Positions 23,416 through 34,593 of a stretch of DNA of 64,000 nt are shown piece after piece. The notes beneath the pieces were generated by a model that searched no databases, was not told the origin of the DNA, and was given only the letters and a program-made list of their open reading frames with translations. Both the position numbers and the translations under genes were made by a program. The DNA comes from Reclinomonas americana ATCC 50394. Its lineage: Eukaryota > Jakobida > Jakobea > Jakobida. Position 1 is the first letter of the stretch. The number at the start of each line of letters is the position of its first letter. Where the stretch lies: contig PS015122.1 in assembly GCA_048213135.1 (NCBI GenBank), positions 65,381 through 129,380 on the forward strand, given 5' to 3'.

Positions 23416-24569
23416 ATGGCGAAGTCGCTGCCGACCTTTTCCGAGTTGCATTCCCCGCTCTCCTCCTNNNNNNNNNNNNNNNNNNNNNNNNNNNNNNNNN
23501 NNNNNNNNNNNACACTGTACTTTTCTCGCGCAAGTCCACATTCATTGCGCGTGCTGTTGCAGCCGACACGCCTGGCGTGGCGCTTGCCATATGTGGCCGC
23601 TCAGTTCTCGATGCCACCTGCCACGCTGCCGGCCTCGGCGGGTGTGGACACGAAGCGGCCGTATCTGTGGCTGCGCGTGCACATTTTCGTGAACCACCAG
23701 CCGCCGCGGTTTGCACTGTCGCCGGCTTTGCGGGTGCTGGTTCCTGGCATTGACCACGGCTCCAAGGCCGACATTGTGGAGGCTGTGTGGACGCACCTCA
23801 AGCAGACGCAGCAAGTGGACTTGACCGGTGACGGAGACTGTGTGATCCAGGTGGCCAGCGAAGCATTCCAGCAGCTGTTTGGTGGCCGCACCGAGATTCC
23901 CGTGTCGCGGCTGGTGGCTGAGGTTGAGAGGCACCTCACGCCACTGCCGCCCGTCACCATGGAGCTGTGGTATTCGTGAGTCGCTGTTGGGGGTGTTGTC
24001 TGCGCACTGTGGCGGCTGACCTGTGAGTGTTTTTGCCAGGCACTCGATGAATGCGCCCGACAGCAAGAAGCTGGAGACCAGCATCTACACGACGGGTGTG
24101 TCGACCGTGGAGGACGATCCGCGAACGGAGCAGGAGGTACGCATATGCAACCGCCGGCCTGCCCGTACGTGTTAGCTAATGTTTGTGATGTGCCGCAGAT
24201 TCGCGAGCTGAATCGACAGATTGCCGCCGACATTGAGACCATTACGCAGCGACGGCAGCGGCGAGCGTTCCTGTCGCAGTTTGCCGAGTCACCGGTGCAT
24301 GTGTTGGAGAACTTTGTGGTGCAACAATCACGTAACTTGCAGGTTTTGTGGTGGCGCGTGGGGTGGAAGGAGGCGTTGCAAGTGTCTGGCTGACCGTGGT
24401 GTGTTTCTTGTTTTGACAGGCTTTCCAGGATCGCGAGAGAGAGCTGATGCGCCGGAGTGCACTGTTCACGAAGCCGTGGATCATGGACGCTGTCTCGCAC
24501 TACGCTGCCGTTGAGCGGCAAAAGCGGAAGCAGCAGCAGCAGCAGCCACCACCACCACCACCGCAATAG
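23416..24569 (+). CDS. SMARCD: SMARCD/BAF60 (Swp73/Rsc6) subunit of SWI/SNF chromatin remodelling complex
   Basis: The central part is a SWIB domain: RFALSPALRVLVPGIDHGSK, then DIVEAVWTHLKQ, the VDLTG turn and VASEAFQQLFGGRTEIPVS. It is followed by the BAF60 C-terminal helices (RELNRQIAADIETITQRRQR, FAESPVHVLENFVVQQSRNL, KPWIMDAVSHYAAVERQKR), the order found in animal SMARCD and yeast Rsc6. Exons are 23573(?)-23975, 24040-24136, 24199-24342 and 24420-24569. A first exon from ATG 23416 runs into an N gap (23468-23511), and bases 23512-23572 end in a good acceptor, so they are probably intron. The N-terminal region is short compared with human SMARCD. The C-terminus has a CAG-coded poly-Gln and a poly-Pro run, unlike animal members. 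Confidence 0.88.
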
Positions 24570-24748
24570 TGCAATTGTGCCGCGTACGAGTGCATGACCA
24601 TATAATGAAGAGAGAAGCACACGGAAACCGGACCCAATATTATTTGACACGCAGGGTACAGTCACAAATTGACACAAAAACTACATGGCGGAAGCAACAG
24701 ACCACAACCGACACGATGGCACACGAGTTCGTGCGCACAAGACGCGCG

Positions 24749-25054
24749 NNNNNNNNNNNNNNNNNNNNNNNNNNNNNNNNNNNNNNNNNNNNNNNNNNNN
24801 NNNNNNNNNNNNNNNNNNNNNNNNNNNNNNNNNNNNNNNNNNNNNNNNNNNNNNNNNNNNNNNNNNNNNNNNNNNNNNNNNNNNNNNNNNNNNNNNNNNN
24901 NNNNNNNNNNNNNNNNNNNNNNNNNNNNNNNNNNNNNNNNNNNNNNNNNNNNNNNNNNNNNNNNNNNNNNNNNNNNNNNNNNNNNNNNNNNNNNNNNNNN
25001 NNNNNNNNNNNNNNNNNNNNNNNNNNNNNNNNNNNNNNNNNNNNNNNNNNNNNN
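24749..25054. other. Assembly gap (306 N) beside minisatellite
   Basis: All bases are unknown. The gap adjoins the GA/GC-rich minisatellite on its right and could hold missing exons of the truncated SAR1 gene. Confidence 0.9.
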
Positions 25055-25242
25055 GAGGGGGCAAGGGTGAGGGAGAGGGACAGGGAGAGGGGGCAAGGGT
25101 GAGGGATGGGGAGAGGGGGCAAGGTGAGAGAGAGGGGGCAAGGGTGAGGGATGGAGAGAGTGGGCAAGGGTGAAGGATAGGGAAGGGTGAGGGATGGGGA
25201 GAGGGGGCAAGGTGAGGGAGAGAGGGGGCAAGGGTGAGGGAT
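25055..25242. repeat. GA-rich minisatellite
   Basis: Degenerate tandem units close to gagagggggcaagggtgagg, 18-22 nt long, repeat about nine times from the edge of the N gap. Purine/pyrimidine asymmetry is complete over long stretches, so triplex or G-rich structure is possible. It probably caused the adjacent assembly gap. Confidence 0.85.
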
Positions 25243-25844
25243 TGGACAGAAGGGCGAGCGCATACAGTTACAAGATTTGCTGGTGGAAGAACGGAACCCC
25301 GTAACAACGGAAGGAGGAGAGGAGCGCAGCAGCAGACACTGGATGCAGAGAGTCTGAGAAGACAACTTGCTGCAGCGAGCATCACCCACATCGGCAGAAT
25401 CACACAGCATGAAGACACACATTTGCTACAAACAGAGCACAAGACGCAATCCCTTGCAACACAGACAGCCCAGACAACAACCCACGTGACATTCATGCAT
25501 CCGAGAATGAGAGCGAATCACACCGGTGATGCAAAACACCACGAAATATGCCCTCCTGCCAAGCATCTCTCCACCAACAGCACACACCACTCTCTACTAG
25601 TGCGCTCGACGACACACACGCACACACACACGAACGGAGTTGAGGAGTGACCACGGTGCTCAAATCCGTTGAAACAAGCAACAAAGAGATGTGCCAACTC
25701 CTCACGGACAACAACAAGCACACAACACACTGTGTGCGCTACGCCACCAAAAAACACACAACAGCAGAGAGGACAAGGAGGAGCCCCGACAAGTCCGTCT
25801 TTTGCGCGACGACATGACCACTCTATTTGCGCGTGTGACGCAAC

Positions 25845-26403
25845 ATCCAACTCAGCGCGCGACTCATGAATGCGGTCCTCGTCGCTCGTGTCCACCAAGA
25901 ACACAATAGCATCACATGTAGCAAAGTACGACGGCCACAGGCGGCGAGCTGAAGAAAAAAGAGTGAGAGACATGTTTGTGCGCGACTCAAGTCACACACA
26001 CAGAGAGAGAGAGGGAGAGCCGACCTGGTCCATGGCCACCCATGTCCCACGCGTTGAACTTGATGTTGCCCATGGAGAACTCCTCCTCAGCTGCCACGCA
26101 CAAGGTATCAGTCAGTCAGCATTAATGTCATCTGTGAATGTCTCTCAGTGTCTGTGTGTGTTTGCGCAACTTGGATGTGCGGTGGGCATCGCCTGCACCT
26201 TTCGATCATCCTTCAGTGTGTGCAACAGTGTCGTCTTGCCGGCATTGTCGAGTCCCAACAGCAAAATCGTTCCACTCTTGCCATACAGACCTACACACAG
26301 CAACAAGAGCTCTCAGAAGTCTCACTCTTATTGAGAGGTTCCACAACACGTGAGGCTCACCAAGTGCGGTCAGCAGGCTGTAGAACCATCGCACCAGAAA
26401 CAT
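25845..26403 (-). CDS. SAR1: SAR1-type small GTPase, C-terminal part not found
   Basis: SAR1 starts COPII coat assembly at ER exit sites. Exons are 26403-26361 ([15 protein letters not shown]), 26290-26171 ([17 protein letters not shown], the G1 P-loop), 26090-26025 ([13 protein letters not shown], the G3 switch II) and 25948-25845 ([20 protein letters not shown], then [13 protein letters not shown]). All phases fit, and the amphipathic start is typical of SAR1. The expected next segments, the NKxD motif for guanine recognition and the C-terminal RWLAQYL helix, are not seen downstream. A weak resemblance at about 25700-25640 (EELAHLFVACFNGFEHRG in place of a family-like ELAHVP...NKIDH) lacks NKxD. 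Either the last exons lie in the gap at 24749-25054 behind a long intron, or this copy is decayed. Confidence 0.8.
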
Positions 26404-26782
26404 CTTCTCTCTGAAGTGTGAGGTGTTAGTTGACGCGTGTCATACTCATGAGTCACACAGTTGTCTCAAGCACACGCGGGAGACGGAGGTACACACACAC
26501 AGAGAGAGAGAAAGAGAGGGGAGCGAGAGCAGAAGGCGTGCGCGTGTGTCACACAAGAGAGACAAGTCAGAGATGGCACGTGGCATAACAACTTGCGCGC
26601 GCACACGCTCTCTTTCACACACGCGCATACACACACGAGCGCGCACATAAAGAGAACACACATACGCAGACAGAGAGGCCAGGCGCGCAACTTCTCTTCT
26701 CACGTCCAACGCGAAAGTATGTGTGTGCACCGTTACTCGCCGATCGACCGACCGGAGCACCTATCCAACTTCAATCGGGCAG

Positions 26783-27840
26783 ATGCGGTTGCTCGTTCCC
26801 GTGGCGCTCACTGGCGCTGGCGTGGCGGCCTCTGCGCTGCTTCTGCACAACGTCGACGTCACGGCGCCGATGCTGCGCGCGTCGTTTGCGTCCTCGTGCC
26901 CCGCGCACTTTGATGATGTGCCGCGCTCGGCCGTGCATGTGTGGGCCGCGCTGGCCATGCGTCCTGCGTGGCAGCCGCACATCGCGCAGCACGTGTCGCT
27001 CACAGAGGCGTATGGGCATTTGTTGAATGAGGACGATGATGTCGATGAGTGCAAGCAGACAGCGTCGACGTCGCTGCTGTGCACGCTGGCCAAGGTGCAG
27101 CATCCGCGCATGTTTCTCACAGAGCAAGGTGCTTGCGTCTACGTGCGTTTCCTTTTTATATTGCAGTTTCCTCATATCCGCCACCAGCGCTTTTACTGCA
27201 GCAACTGCGCGAGTGTGGGACGCCGGCAAGCGACCGCGTGCTGGCCGTCAATGTGGCGCATGAGGTGTTGGAGGGCGAGCCGAGCCCGTTCACGCTCTCC
27301 GCGCTCCGTCACGTCTACGACCGCGCGTTGCAGCACGAGACCGATCCGCAGCCCTTTGCGCAGCTGGCGGCCACCGAGACGCGACGCGTGGCCTCGGGCG
27401 CTCTCCAGTGCGTGCGCTACGAGTTCACTCCAACGCAAGTCATCGTGCGTCTCCACGAGGCCACTGCCGTGTGGGATTTGCGCGACTGCCTCGTGCCCAT
27501 GACAGCCGCCACCGTCACTGCGCAGTTGACTGCGCTGCTGTGCCGCCCACCGCTGCCGCAGCGCAGCCTGTGGCTCTCGCTCATGTGGTTCACCATTGCC
27601 GGTCTCGGCTCCTTCATCGCACAGCGTGTCGCCGTGCGACCCCTGGCCATGCACGTGGCCGGAGCACACCCGGAGCCGGGAACCCCTCGCGCGGCCGCCA
27701 CCGATGCCGCTCGCCTCACCGCGCTCCCTCTGCTGACGCTCCTGCTCAGCCGCGCGAGTGTTCCCATGGCCGTGGCCTCACTGTGCGCAGTCGCCTGGGC
27801 CGAGTTCGGCGCTCCCTGCTCAGTGACCTCCAGTTGGTGA
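26783..27840 (+). CDS. Membrane protein of unknown function
   Basis: Two exons, 26783-27142 and 27202-27840, join in phase 0 with a GTGCGT donor. The N-terminus (MRLLVPVALTGAGVAASALL) is a signal peptide or anchor. A hydrophilic region of about 200 residues follows, with the acidic patch NEDDDVDE and two Cys residues. The C-terminal third has two or three hydrophobic helices (LWLSLMWFTIAGLGSFIAQR; LPLLTLLLSRA; MAVASLCAVAWAEF). I do not recognise a family. The stop codon lies 21 nt inside the coding sequence of the convergent gene. Confidence 0.75.
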
Positions 27841-28344
27841 GCCGCGCTCAATGCGCACTCGCGGCGACGGCGATCGTGCCGCCGTGGCGGCTGGTGCTTT
27901 CGTCACCAATGAGCGCTGTGACAGCAAGCCACCACGTCCACGAAGCATTGACTGCGCGGCGGCCGCAGAGGACACTGGCGCCGCCGCTGTTGTCGACGAG
28001 GAGGACGATGCCATGAGCGGAGGAATGAACTCGTCCTCGCCATACATCGCTGCTGATGACGATCCCGGCCCGCTCAACCCCAACAGCAAGAGGAACTCAT
28101 CAAAGTCAAGTCGCTCTCGTGACTGCAACCCGCGTGCCGCACGCAGCATCTCAAACTTCTCCTCCGGCACCCCGGACAGCGTCCACAGAATGTGTCTCAA
28201 AGCCGCCTGTGAGTGTGTGAGAGTGTGAGAGAGACGGCACTCGCGCGCGTGTGTGTATGTATATGCACTGACCACATCAACAAGCCCATCGGAGCCGGTG
28301 AGCAAGCTGAGAGCTTCTTGTGCGCGGTCTCGTGGCGTGCCCAT
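27820..28344 (-). CDS. Small EF-hand-like protein with disordered basic tail
   Basis: Exons are 28344-28273 and 28206-27820. The N-terminal 75 residues fold like a calmodulin half: a helix (RDRAQEALSLL), then VDVAALRHILWTLSGVPEEK and LDFDEFLLLLG. The loops lack the regular Asp/Asn ligands, so calcium binding is unlikely. The tail is Ser/Ala/Arg-rich and probably disordered. In calmodulin-like ciliary and centrosomal proteins such degenerate pairs mediate binding (general knowledge); the divergent neighbour is a radial spoke gene, 50 nt away, so shared regulation is plausible but unproven. Confidence 0.7.
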   Translation of the reverse strand: MGTPRDRAQEALSLLTGSDGLVDVVSAYTYTHARECRLSHTLTHSQAALRHILWTLSGVPEEKFEMLRAARGLQSRERLDFDEFLLLLGLSGPGSSSAAMYGEDEFIPPLMASSSSSTTAAAPVSSAAAAQSMLRGRGGLLSQRSLVTKAPAATAARSPSPRVRIERGSPTGGH

Positions 28345-28394
28345 GGACAGTTGTCGCTGCGTTGCTCGCGGGCAGTTGATTAATTTGTACACAG
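28345..28394. promoter_or_regulatory. Compact bidirectional promoter, EF-hand-like / RSPH10B
   Basis: Exactly 50 nt lie between the minus-strand ATG at 28344 and the plus-strand ATG at 28395. The spacer contains a short AT-rich block (gttgattaatttg). If both starts are right, one promoter drives a radial spoke gene and a small EF-hand-like gene. Confidence 0.5.
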
Positions 28395-31300
28395 ATGAGT
28401 GAGCGCGGACCTCTTGTGTCGCTTGTGTTCGAGCGTGTGGATGTGCTGCGACCGGCGACACTACCGCCTCCACCAGTGATTGCAGAGGAGCAACAAGTGG
28501 AACAAGAGCAGGAGGGAGAGGGAGAGGAGAAGCAAGTGGAGGAAGAGTCGCCTTCTTCTTCTCCTCCTCTGCCACCACCTCTCACTGGCACAGTTGCGCT
28601 GTCTGTTGCTCAGTCGCTGCTTGCTCTTCTCTGTTGTTGACTGTTGTTGTTGATGTTTCATAGTCGGTGTATGCCAGTGGTGTGTTGTATGAGGGAACGG
28701 TGGCGAGTGAGGCGGGTGTGCCGCACGGGCATGGTGTGTTGACGTGGCCGGATGGGACGCGGTATGAGGGGCAGTTGGTGAATGGGCAGCCGACGGGCGA
28801 GGGCGAGCTGGGGTGGTGAGTGGAAGGGAGAAGGGAGAGAAGGGAAGGGAGTGGAAGCGAAGGGAAGGGAGGGAAGGGCGATGAGTGAGAAAGAGAAAGA
28901 GAGCAGACCGATTTACGAGCACCGTGCACTGAGAGAGAAAGCGATCTGGCATCAGAGAAGCGAGCAAGTCCGCTGAGCGACAGAGGGAAACGACGGCAAG
29001 GAGGACAGGCCGACCGATGCTGCGTCGATAGAGCAACGAATAGGGGGAGGAAGCAGGCTGATACGAATGCAGAGAGACCTGGCTGGCGTCAGAGACCGAC
29101 GAGCGAGAGAATGGGGAAAGAGATAGACCGTTAGGCATCGTGCAAGATTGCAGCATTGTTGTAGAGTTTTGGTCAGTAGAAACAGAAGCACTGTGGGAGA
29201 CCGACTGATCTGCAAGGAAGCGATGAACCGAGAGCAGGCAGCAGACGCTGATAGAAAGAAAGGCAGAAAGATTGACAAGTAGCATCCGAGACTACTATGA
29301 GGGAGAGGTCTGCTGAGACGAAAGACTGCCAGCACGACGCGGAATGCGTGAGACAGTGAGAGAGACTGGTTGACAAGCACTCAGTAACGGGAGGCGAAGA
29401 GCAGAACCGAAAGCAAGCAAACATGCTCTCTTTCTTGTCCTTTCGTGTGTCTTATCCTTCTCCCTCCCCCTCCTCCCCCAACAGGCCCAACGGCTTCACA
29501 TACCGCGGCAGTGTGTTGAAGGGACAGCGGCACGGCTGGGGTCGCCAATTCGCACCCGACGGTGGAGTGCTGTACGAGGGCGAGTGGGAACTGGGTTTGC
29601 GACACGGGCGCGGCAAGTTTGTGTATCGCACGCCGAATGGGGACCACACGTACGACGGCAAGTGGCAGCACGGGCAGCGACACGGGCGTGGCGTGATGAC
29701 CTACAGCACCGGCAATGTGTACGACGGCGAGTGGACGCACGATTGCATCACGGGTCACGGCTGCATGTCGTGGGACGGTGGGCGAGTCACGTTTGATGGC
29801 GAGTGGCTGAATGGCATGCCACACGGCGTGGGAGTGCACACGGAGCAGCGCGGTGTCTCGGGCTCCGGGGGCAAGTCACTGGCCAATTGCTACAATGGAG
29901 AGATGGTGCACGGAATGCGCGAGGGCTCTGGCACGATGAAGTACGCCAACGGTTCATCGTACACGGGTGCATGGCGCCAGGATAAGAAGGTGCGCCACGC
30001 GTCAAGCGCCCTGTTGGATTGATGGTTGTTGCTCACACGTGCGCTCTGGTCGCAGCACGGTTTCGGGTCATTTATGAGCGAAATGGGAGCGCTGAGTCGC
30101 GGCATGTTTGAGGAGGATCGCTTCCAGTACAGCTGCGAGTCGCCAGTGGCGGCGTCGCTCGAATCGCCCCCGCACGACTCGGACGACACCTCTGGTGCCG
30201 TACCGCCGTCGACTGCCGCCTCGGCGCCAACGATTGCGTTTGTCGAAAACACCCCACGAGCACCCAAACCACCACCAGCACCATCAGCAGCAGCATCAGC
30301 AGCGGGAGACCAACACTCCAGCCGCAAGGCGGCAGACGACAAGAAGAAAGCCTCGTCCACCAAGAACACGGCACGCTCCGGTAATCCGAGCGCACCGCCC
30401 TCGGCTGCACCGTCCACAGGCACCGCTGTGGTGGCCGTCACCACCAATTCGCCTTCAGGCACACCCGTGGTGCGCGCCACGGATTGTGCGCGTGCGGTCG
30501 GTCGTCTTCGCACGCAATTCATCGCACTGGAGGTATCCGATCTGCTGCCGCCCGGCACCAGTTCCAGTGCCGTCGACATGGTGCGCAATGTGCTCTCGCA
30601 AAACTACGGTGAGCACGCGGGAGAGGGGGATTCTTCTGTTTTTCATCATATCTTCATAGCCTTCTCACTTCTTCCTCCTATCTGCAGATGCACTGCGCGC
30701 CCTGTTCCAGTTCTTTTCGTCCAAGGATCTGGCCGGTTCTGTAGCATCGGCACGCTCGCCCTTCCAGCGTCGTGCTCGATTCTCGCCCGTGGATCCCACC
30801 ACATTCAGCATGTCGGCGACGGCCGAGAGCAAGTTGGTGGCCCTCGCCGCCATTCACATGCCGTGTTTGCCCGATGAATCGCTGCGATGCTCGCTGCAGG
30901 GTCCCGGCAGCGCCACACCACCAGGAACGGCGCTCGAGTTGTGGCAGTCGTGGTTGATTTTCCGTCGCGCGGGAGTGCAGGATCAGAACACAAGTATTGG
31001 TGAGGAGACGGGCGGGAGAAGAGTGTGTGTGTGTGAGCAGCAAAAGGCAAGAAGCTCACCCCCTCCCTTTTCATGTTCGCAGCTGTCGTCGATCGCATCC
31101 TGTCACGCATGGCGCACGATCGACTGATCGATACCAAGCGCAACGACGCCACCGCACACGCTCCGGTGATGCAAGTGTCGTTCCGCCAGTTTGCCGAGTC
31201 GCTGGTGCGACTGGCACATCACAAGTACTCGCAGTCGGTGTACACGATGCAACCGGATCGTATGCGCAGCGAGGACGCAGCTCCACTGCACGAAAAGGTG

Positions 31301-32064
31301 GCGATGCTGTTTTCACAGCACTTGCAGTTGGTGGCCGAGAGGTTGCCGCCCGCCAAGTCGTCGGGTCAGTCGCCGCCGTCTTCCAGCGGACCACCCATCA
31401 CCGACGAGCCGGATCCGGTGGTGGACGCCATTGAGAATGCCATCATGGACGATTTTGAGGCGGTGATCCCGATTTTGTCGCGCACGTACGATTCGTGTGT
31501 GCACCGCATGCGCGAGCTGCCGGCCGAGCACACGAACAGCACGCCGTGTGTCACGGTACGCATGTTCCTGTCGCTGCTGAAGGTTTGTTGGTCGGACGAG
31601 TGACAAGAAGAAGCATCATCATCGATCGCTGTGCACGTTCCTCACGCGTTGGTGCGATTACAGGAGTGCAAGGTTATCGATGACGTCCTGTCATTGCGCA
31701 CCGTCACCTCGTGGTTCGAGCGTCTGTTTGTCGCCCCTCCGGTCGCCTCAGCAGACGACGAGCAGCATACTGTGTCGATAACCGCCGGCGATCGGTCGCG
31801 CATCATGTCTTTCGAGGTGTGTGTGTGTTGCCATCGTCAACGAGCGCGGAGCAATGGACCCCCTGCTCACATCCCTTGTCTCCTTCACAGTTGGTGTTCC
31901 CTGATTTCCTGGAGGCACTGCTGTGGTGCACGTTCTTCCGAGCGCTGGGTGCCGCTCGTCAGTCGGCATCATCGGCCCGTGCCGCAGCCATTGCAGCGAC
32001 CGCCGATCGCGCACGGAAACAGTGGATGAGCATGGTCGAGGCCCTGGATATGTGGTCAATGTAA
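28395..32064 (+). CDS. RSPH10B: Radial spoke head 10 homologue B (MORN-repeat axonemal protein)
   Basis: Exons are 28395-28592 (donor inferred), 28674-28815, 29485-29989, 30056-30608, 30688-30999, 31083-31582, 31664-31816 and 31891-32064. The first half has about eight MORN repeats (for example YEGEWELGLRHGRGKFVYR, YDGEWTHDCITGHGCMSWDG). After a Pro/Ala/Ser-rich linker come the blocks that distinguish RSPH10B from other MORN proteins: DALRALFQFFSSKDL, VSFRQFAESLVRLAHHKYS, VTVRMFLSLLKECKVIDDVL and LVFPDFLEALLWC. RSPH10B belongs to the radial spoke of motile 9+2 axonemes, so the organism swims or beats. The charged C-terminal coiled coil of the human protein is absent; the product ends at SMVEALDMWSM. 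Intron 2 (28816-29484) is long, 669 nt. Confidence 0.9.
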
Positions 32065-32113
32065 ACGAGTACAGTTGTCCTCGTATCGCGTCCTTTCTAT
32101 TTCATCGACGAAA

Positions 32114-34457
32114 ATGGCGAGCGATGGCCAGCAGTTGTCGCTGGCATGGCTGGTCATGATGGCCATGCCCTCTGTGCTGATTGTTATCGCGGTGGTCTCC
32201 CTCGTTGCCACCATTGTCAAAGTGGTGCTCTCTGTGCTGCGCACTGGCAGCAGAGCAAGCAGGAGACATCGACCACCAGCACCGATTGATCGCCCAGCTC
32301 TCCTTGGTGAGCATGCGCACACACATGAGAGAGAGAGAGAGAGAGAATGATGTGCATCTCACTGTGCCACACAGCGCGGTATGGTCTGTCGGCGGAACGC
32401 GGTCTGCTGCCTGTCGCATGCAATGCATCGCTGCCTGCTGAGTTTGCTGCGTGGGAGCGCTTGTCGGAGGAGTTGCCACGACTGAATCGCGAAGGACGAC
32501 TGCGTGACTATGTCGACCAGCACTTGCCGGTGCTTGAGGCCACGTCGGAGTTGCTGGAGAGCGATGAGCACGCACGCAGGTCGTTCATTGTGCTGGGACA
32601 GGTGTGCCGTGTTCTTCCTTTCTGCATGCGACGACTGGTGGCGGCTCATGCATGCACGCCCTCGCAGTTCGTGCACTCGTATGTCAATGGAGCACAGGCT
32701 GCGTGGGGGCTGGTCGGAGGCACCACTGCGGCGACGGAGCGAGTGCTGGTCGTTCCACCGCAGCTGGCCGTGCCTTGGAATCAGGTGGCGTGTCACTTGG
32801 GTGTGCCGACGGCGCTGACATCGGCACTGGACTTGTGGAACTGGCGACTGGTGGATCCGGCGGGCGCGTTCGAGCCGCACAACCTGACGTGCCTGTCGAC
32901 GATGACGGGCACAGAGTCGGAGGTCGCCTTTCACATGATTCCGTGCAGCATGCAGCAGGCGGCGGCGCATCTCATGTTGGATCTGGTGACGGCGCCTGAG
33001 CATCTGGTGGCCACGCAAAACGCCGTGGCGTTGACGTCGTTGCTGTGCGAGCTGACGGCAGTGCTTGTCGAGTGCAAGAGGCTCTTTGACACGGTGGACG
33101 AGCTGGTGAAACCCGACATTTTTTACTCGGTGTACCGCCCGCTGCTGTCGGGTTGGTGGCCGAGCGGCCTGGTGCTGCGTGGGGTGCCGCCAGACGCACC
33201 ACTGGCTCCGCTGTGCGAGCGTCGCGGGGATGGCACGGTGGTGTCCGCGGCCAAGGGCCCGAGTGCGGGACAGAGCACGCTGATTGCGCTGATCGATGCG
33301 TTCCTCGGGGTCGCGCATCACGGCGAGGCCAGTGAGTTTCAGAGCGAGATGTGTCGGTTCTACATGCCGCACTGGCATCGCCAGTTGTTGGTAGATTTTG
33401 CGGAGAGTGTGAGGGAGAATGGCGCGGTCAAGGTGCGTGGGAGGGAAAGGGGGAGAAGAGAGAAGGGAAAGGGGAAGGGGGAAGTGGGAGAGAGAGATAT
33501 CTTCAACGTGATATCGTCTTCCGCTCTTCCTTCGCGACGCTTTAAGAAGTGTGGTGGCAGTGAATGTTGTTGTTCTAGAAGGAGACACCGATCGGGTTGC
33601 CTTGGGGCTCATTGCAGCGGGGAAAGAACGACAAAAGAGAGAAAAATGCAGCGAGACGATTGCGTCTGAGCACAGCAGTGTGGTGGCAGCGAATGTTGTT
33701 GTCTGCGAAGGAGACACAAATCGGGTTGCCTTGCAGCTGTGGCGTTGCAGCGGAGAGAGAAGAGAGAGAGATAATTGCAGCAAGACGATTGCGTCTGAGC
33801 GCAGCATATGAGATTCAGGTCGGGTTACTCGGGGCTGTGAGTAGAAGAGAGACTGCTGGTTCCACCTTTGTGCAACCATCGTGCAGCAGGCTTGTAGCGG
33901 CGGTGGCGGAGAGACAACTGCAGCATGAGTTTCTCCTTGCGACTCTTTCAGCGGCCTGGAATGCTGTTGTTGGAGAATGAGGTTGTGAGAGAGACTGCTT
34001 CAGTTTTCCACCTTTGTGGTGGGCAGTGTCAGCAGCGTCACATTGGAAGAGTGAGCAACTATCATGGAGTAAGCTCGCTACGTGGCGGAGTCCTCCTTCG
34101 CGTCTCTCGAATGTGGGTGGCAGACAGCGACTGCTTTGAGAAGGAGATGCAGATCGGGTCACCTTGTGACTGTGGGGAGAGAGAGCTTTCCCGCTGTTGG
34201 ATAGTACTCACCTCTTTCTGTGTGTGACTCCGCTGACACCAAGTGCACCGATCACACAGGACCTCGTCAGCACCATCGGCAACGAGAGCCTGGAGAAGGC
34301 CTACCAGCAGTGTGTGGCTGCGCTGGCCGACCTGCGCGTCTTCCACTTGGGTGTTGCCACACGGTACCTGCGCATGGCTTCGCACGGCACTGGCGCGAGT
34401 GACTTTCGCCACATGCTACGCGAGGCCATTGACGGCACACGCGAATCTGTTAAATGA
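32114..34457 (+). CDS. IDO: Indoleamine 2,3-dioxyg­enase family haem protein with N-terminal membrane anchor
   Basis: IDO opens the indole ring of tryptophan with O2 to give N-formylkynurenine. Exons are 32114-32306, 32375-33432 and 34260-34457. The second and third carry the family landmarks in order: AWERLSEELPRLNREGRL, VPWNQVACHLGVPTALT, LWNWRLVDP, GPSAGQSTLIALIDAFLGV, MCRFYMPHWHRQLL, the proximal haem histidine in LRVFHLGVATRYL, and GTGASDFRHML near the end. The first exon adds a strong hydrophobic helix (WLVMMAMPSVLIVIAVVSLV) and a basic patch, so the enzyme is predicted to be membrane-anchored, unlike the cytosolic animal and fungal enzymes. Intron 2 is 827 nt and repetitive. The start lies 49 nt after the RSPH10B stop. 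Confidence 0.88.
33549..33807 (+). repeat. 129-bp tandem duplication inside IDO intron 2
   Basis: Two units of 129 bp begin with gtgtggtggcag and end with gattgcgtctgagc plus a few bases, about 80% alike by eye. The key block gaaggagacacaaatcgggt recurs in decayed form near 33815 and 34140, so the intron probably grew by several rounds of duplication. Confidence 0.8.
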
Positions 34458-34593
34458 ATCAAAGCAGCGCTCTGTTCAGAACAGGTGGCAAACAGAGTTG
34501 TACAATCGTCCAGTCCGATGCACACGAGAAGCGGAAAATGTACAGGAGGCGGGGGTGGGAAAACACACGAGCGAGGAAGAATACCACAGGCGC

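Noticed and set aside
25518-25740. Degenerate fifth exon of SAR1
   Set aside because: The resemblance is about ten scattered residues with no NKxD and no fixed splice sites; kept only as a remark, not annotated.
32359-33879. Minus-strand frame of 506 codons
   Set aside because: It is the complement of the IDO coding exon and repeat intron; Arg/His/Gln-rich without motifs.
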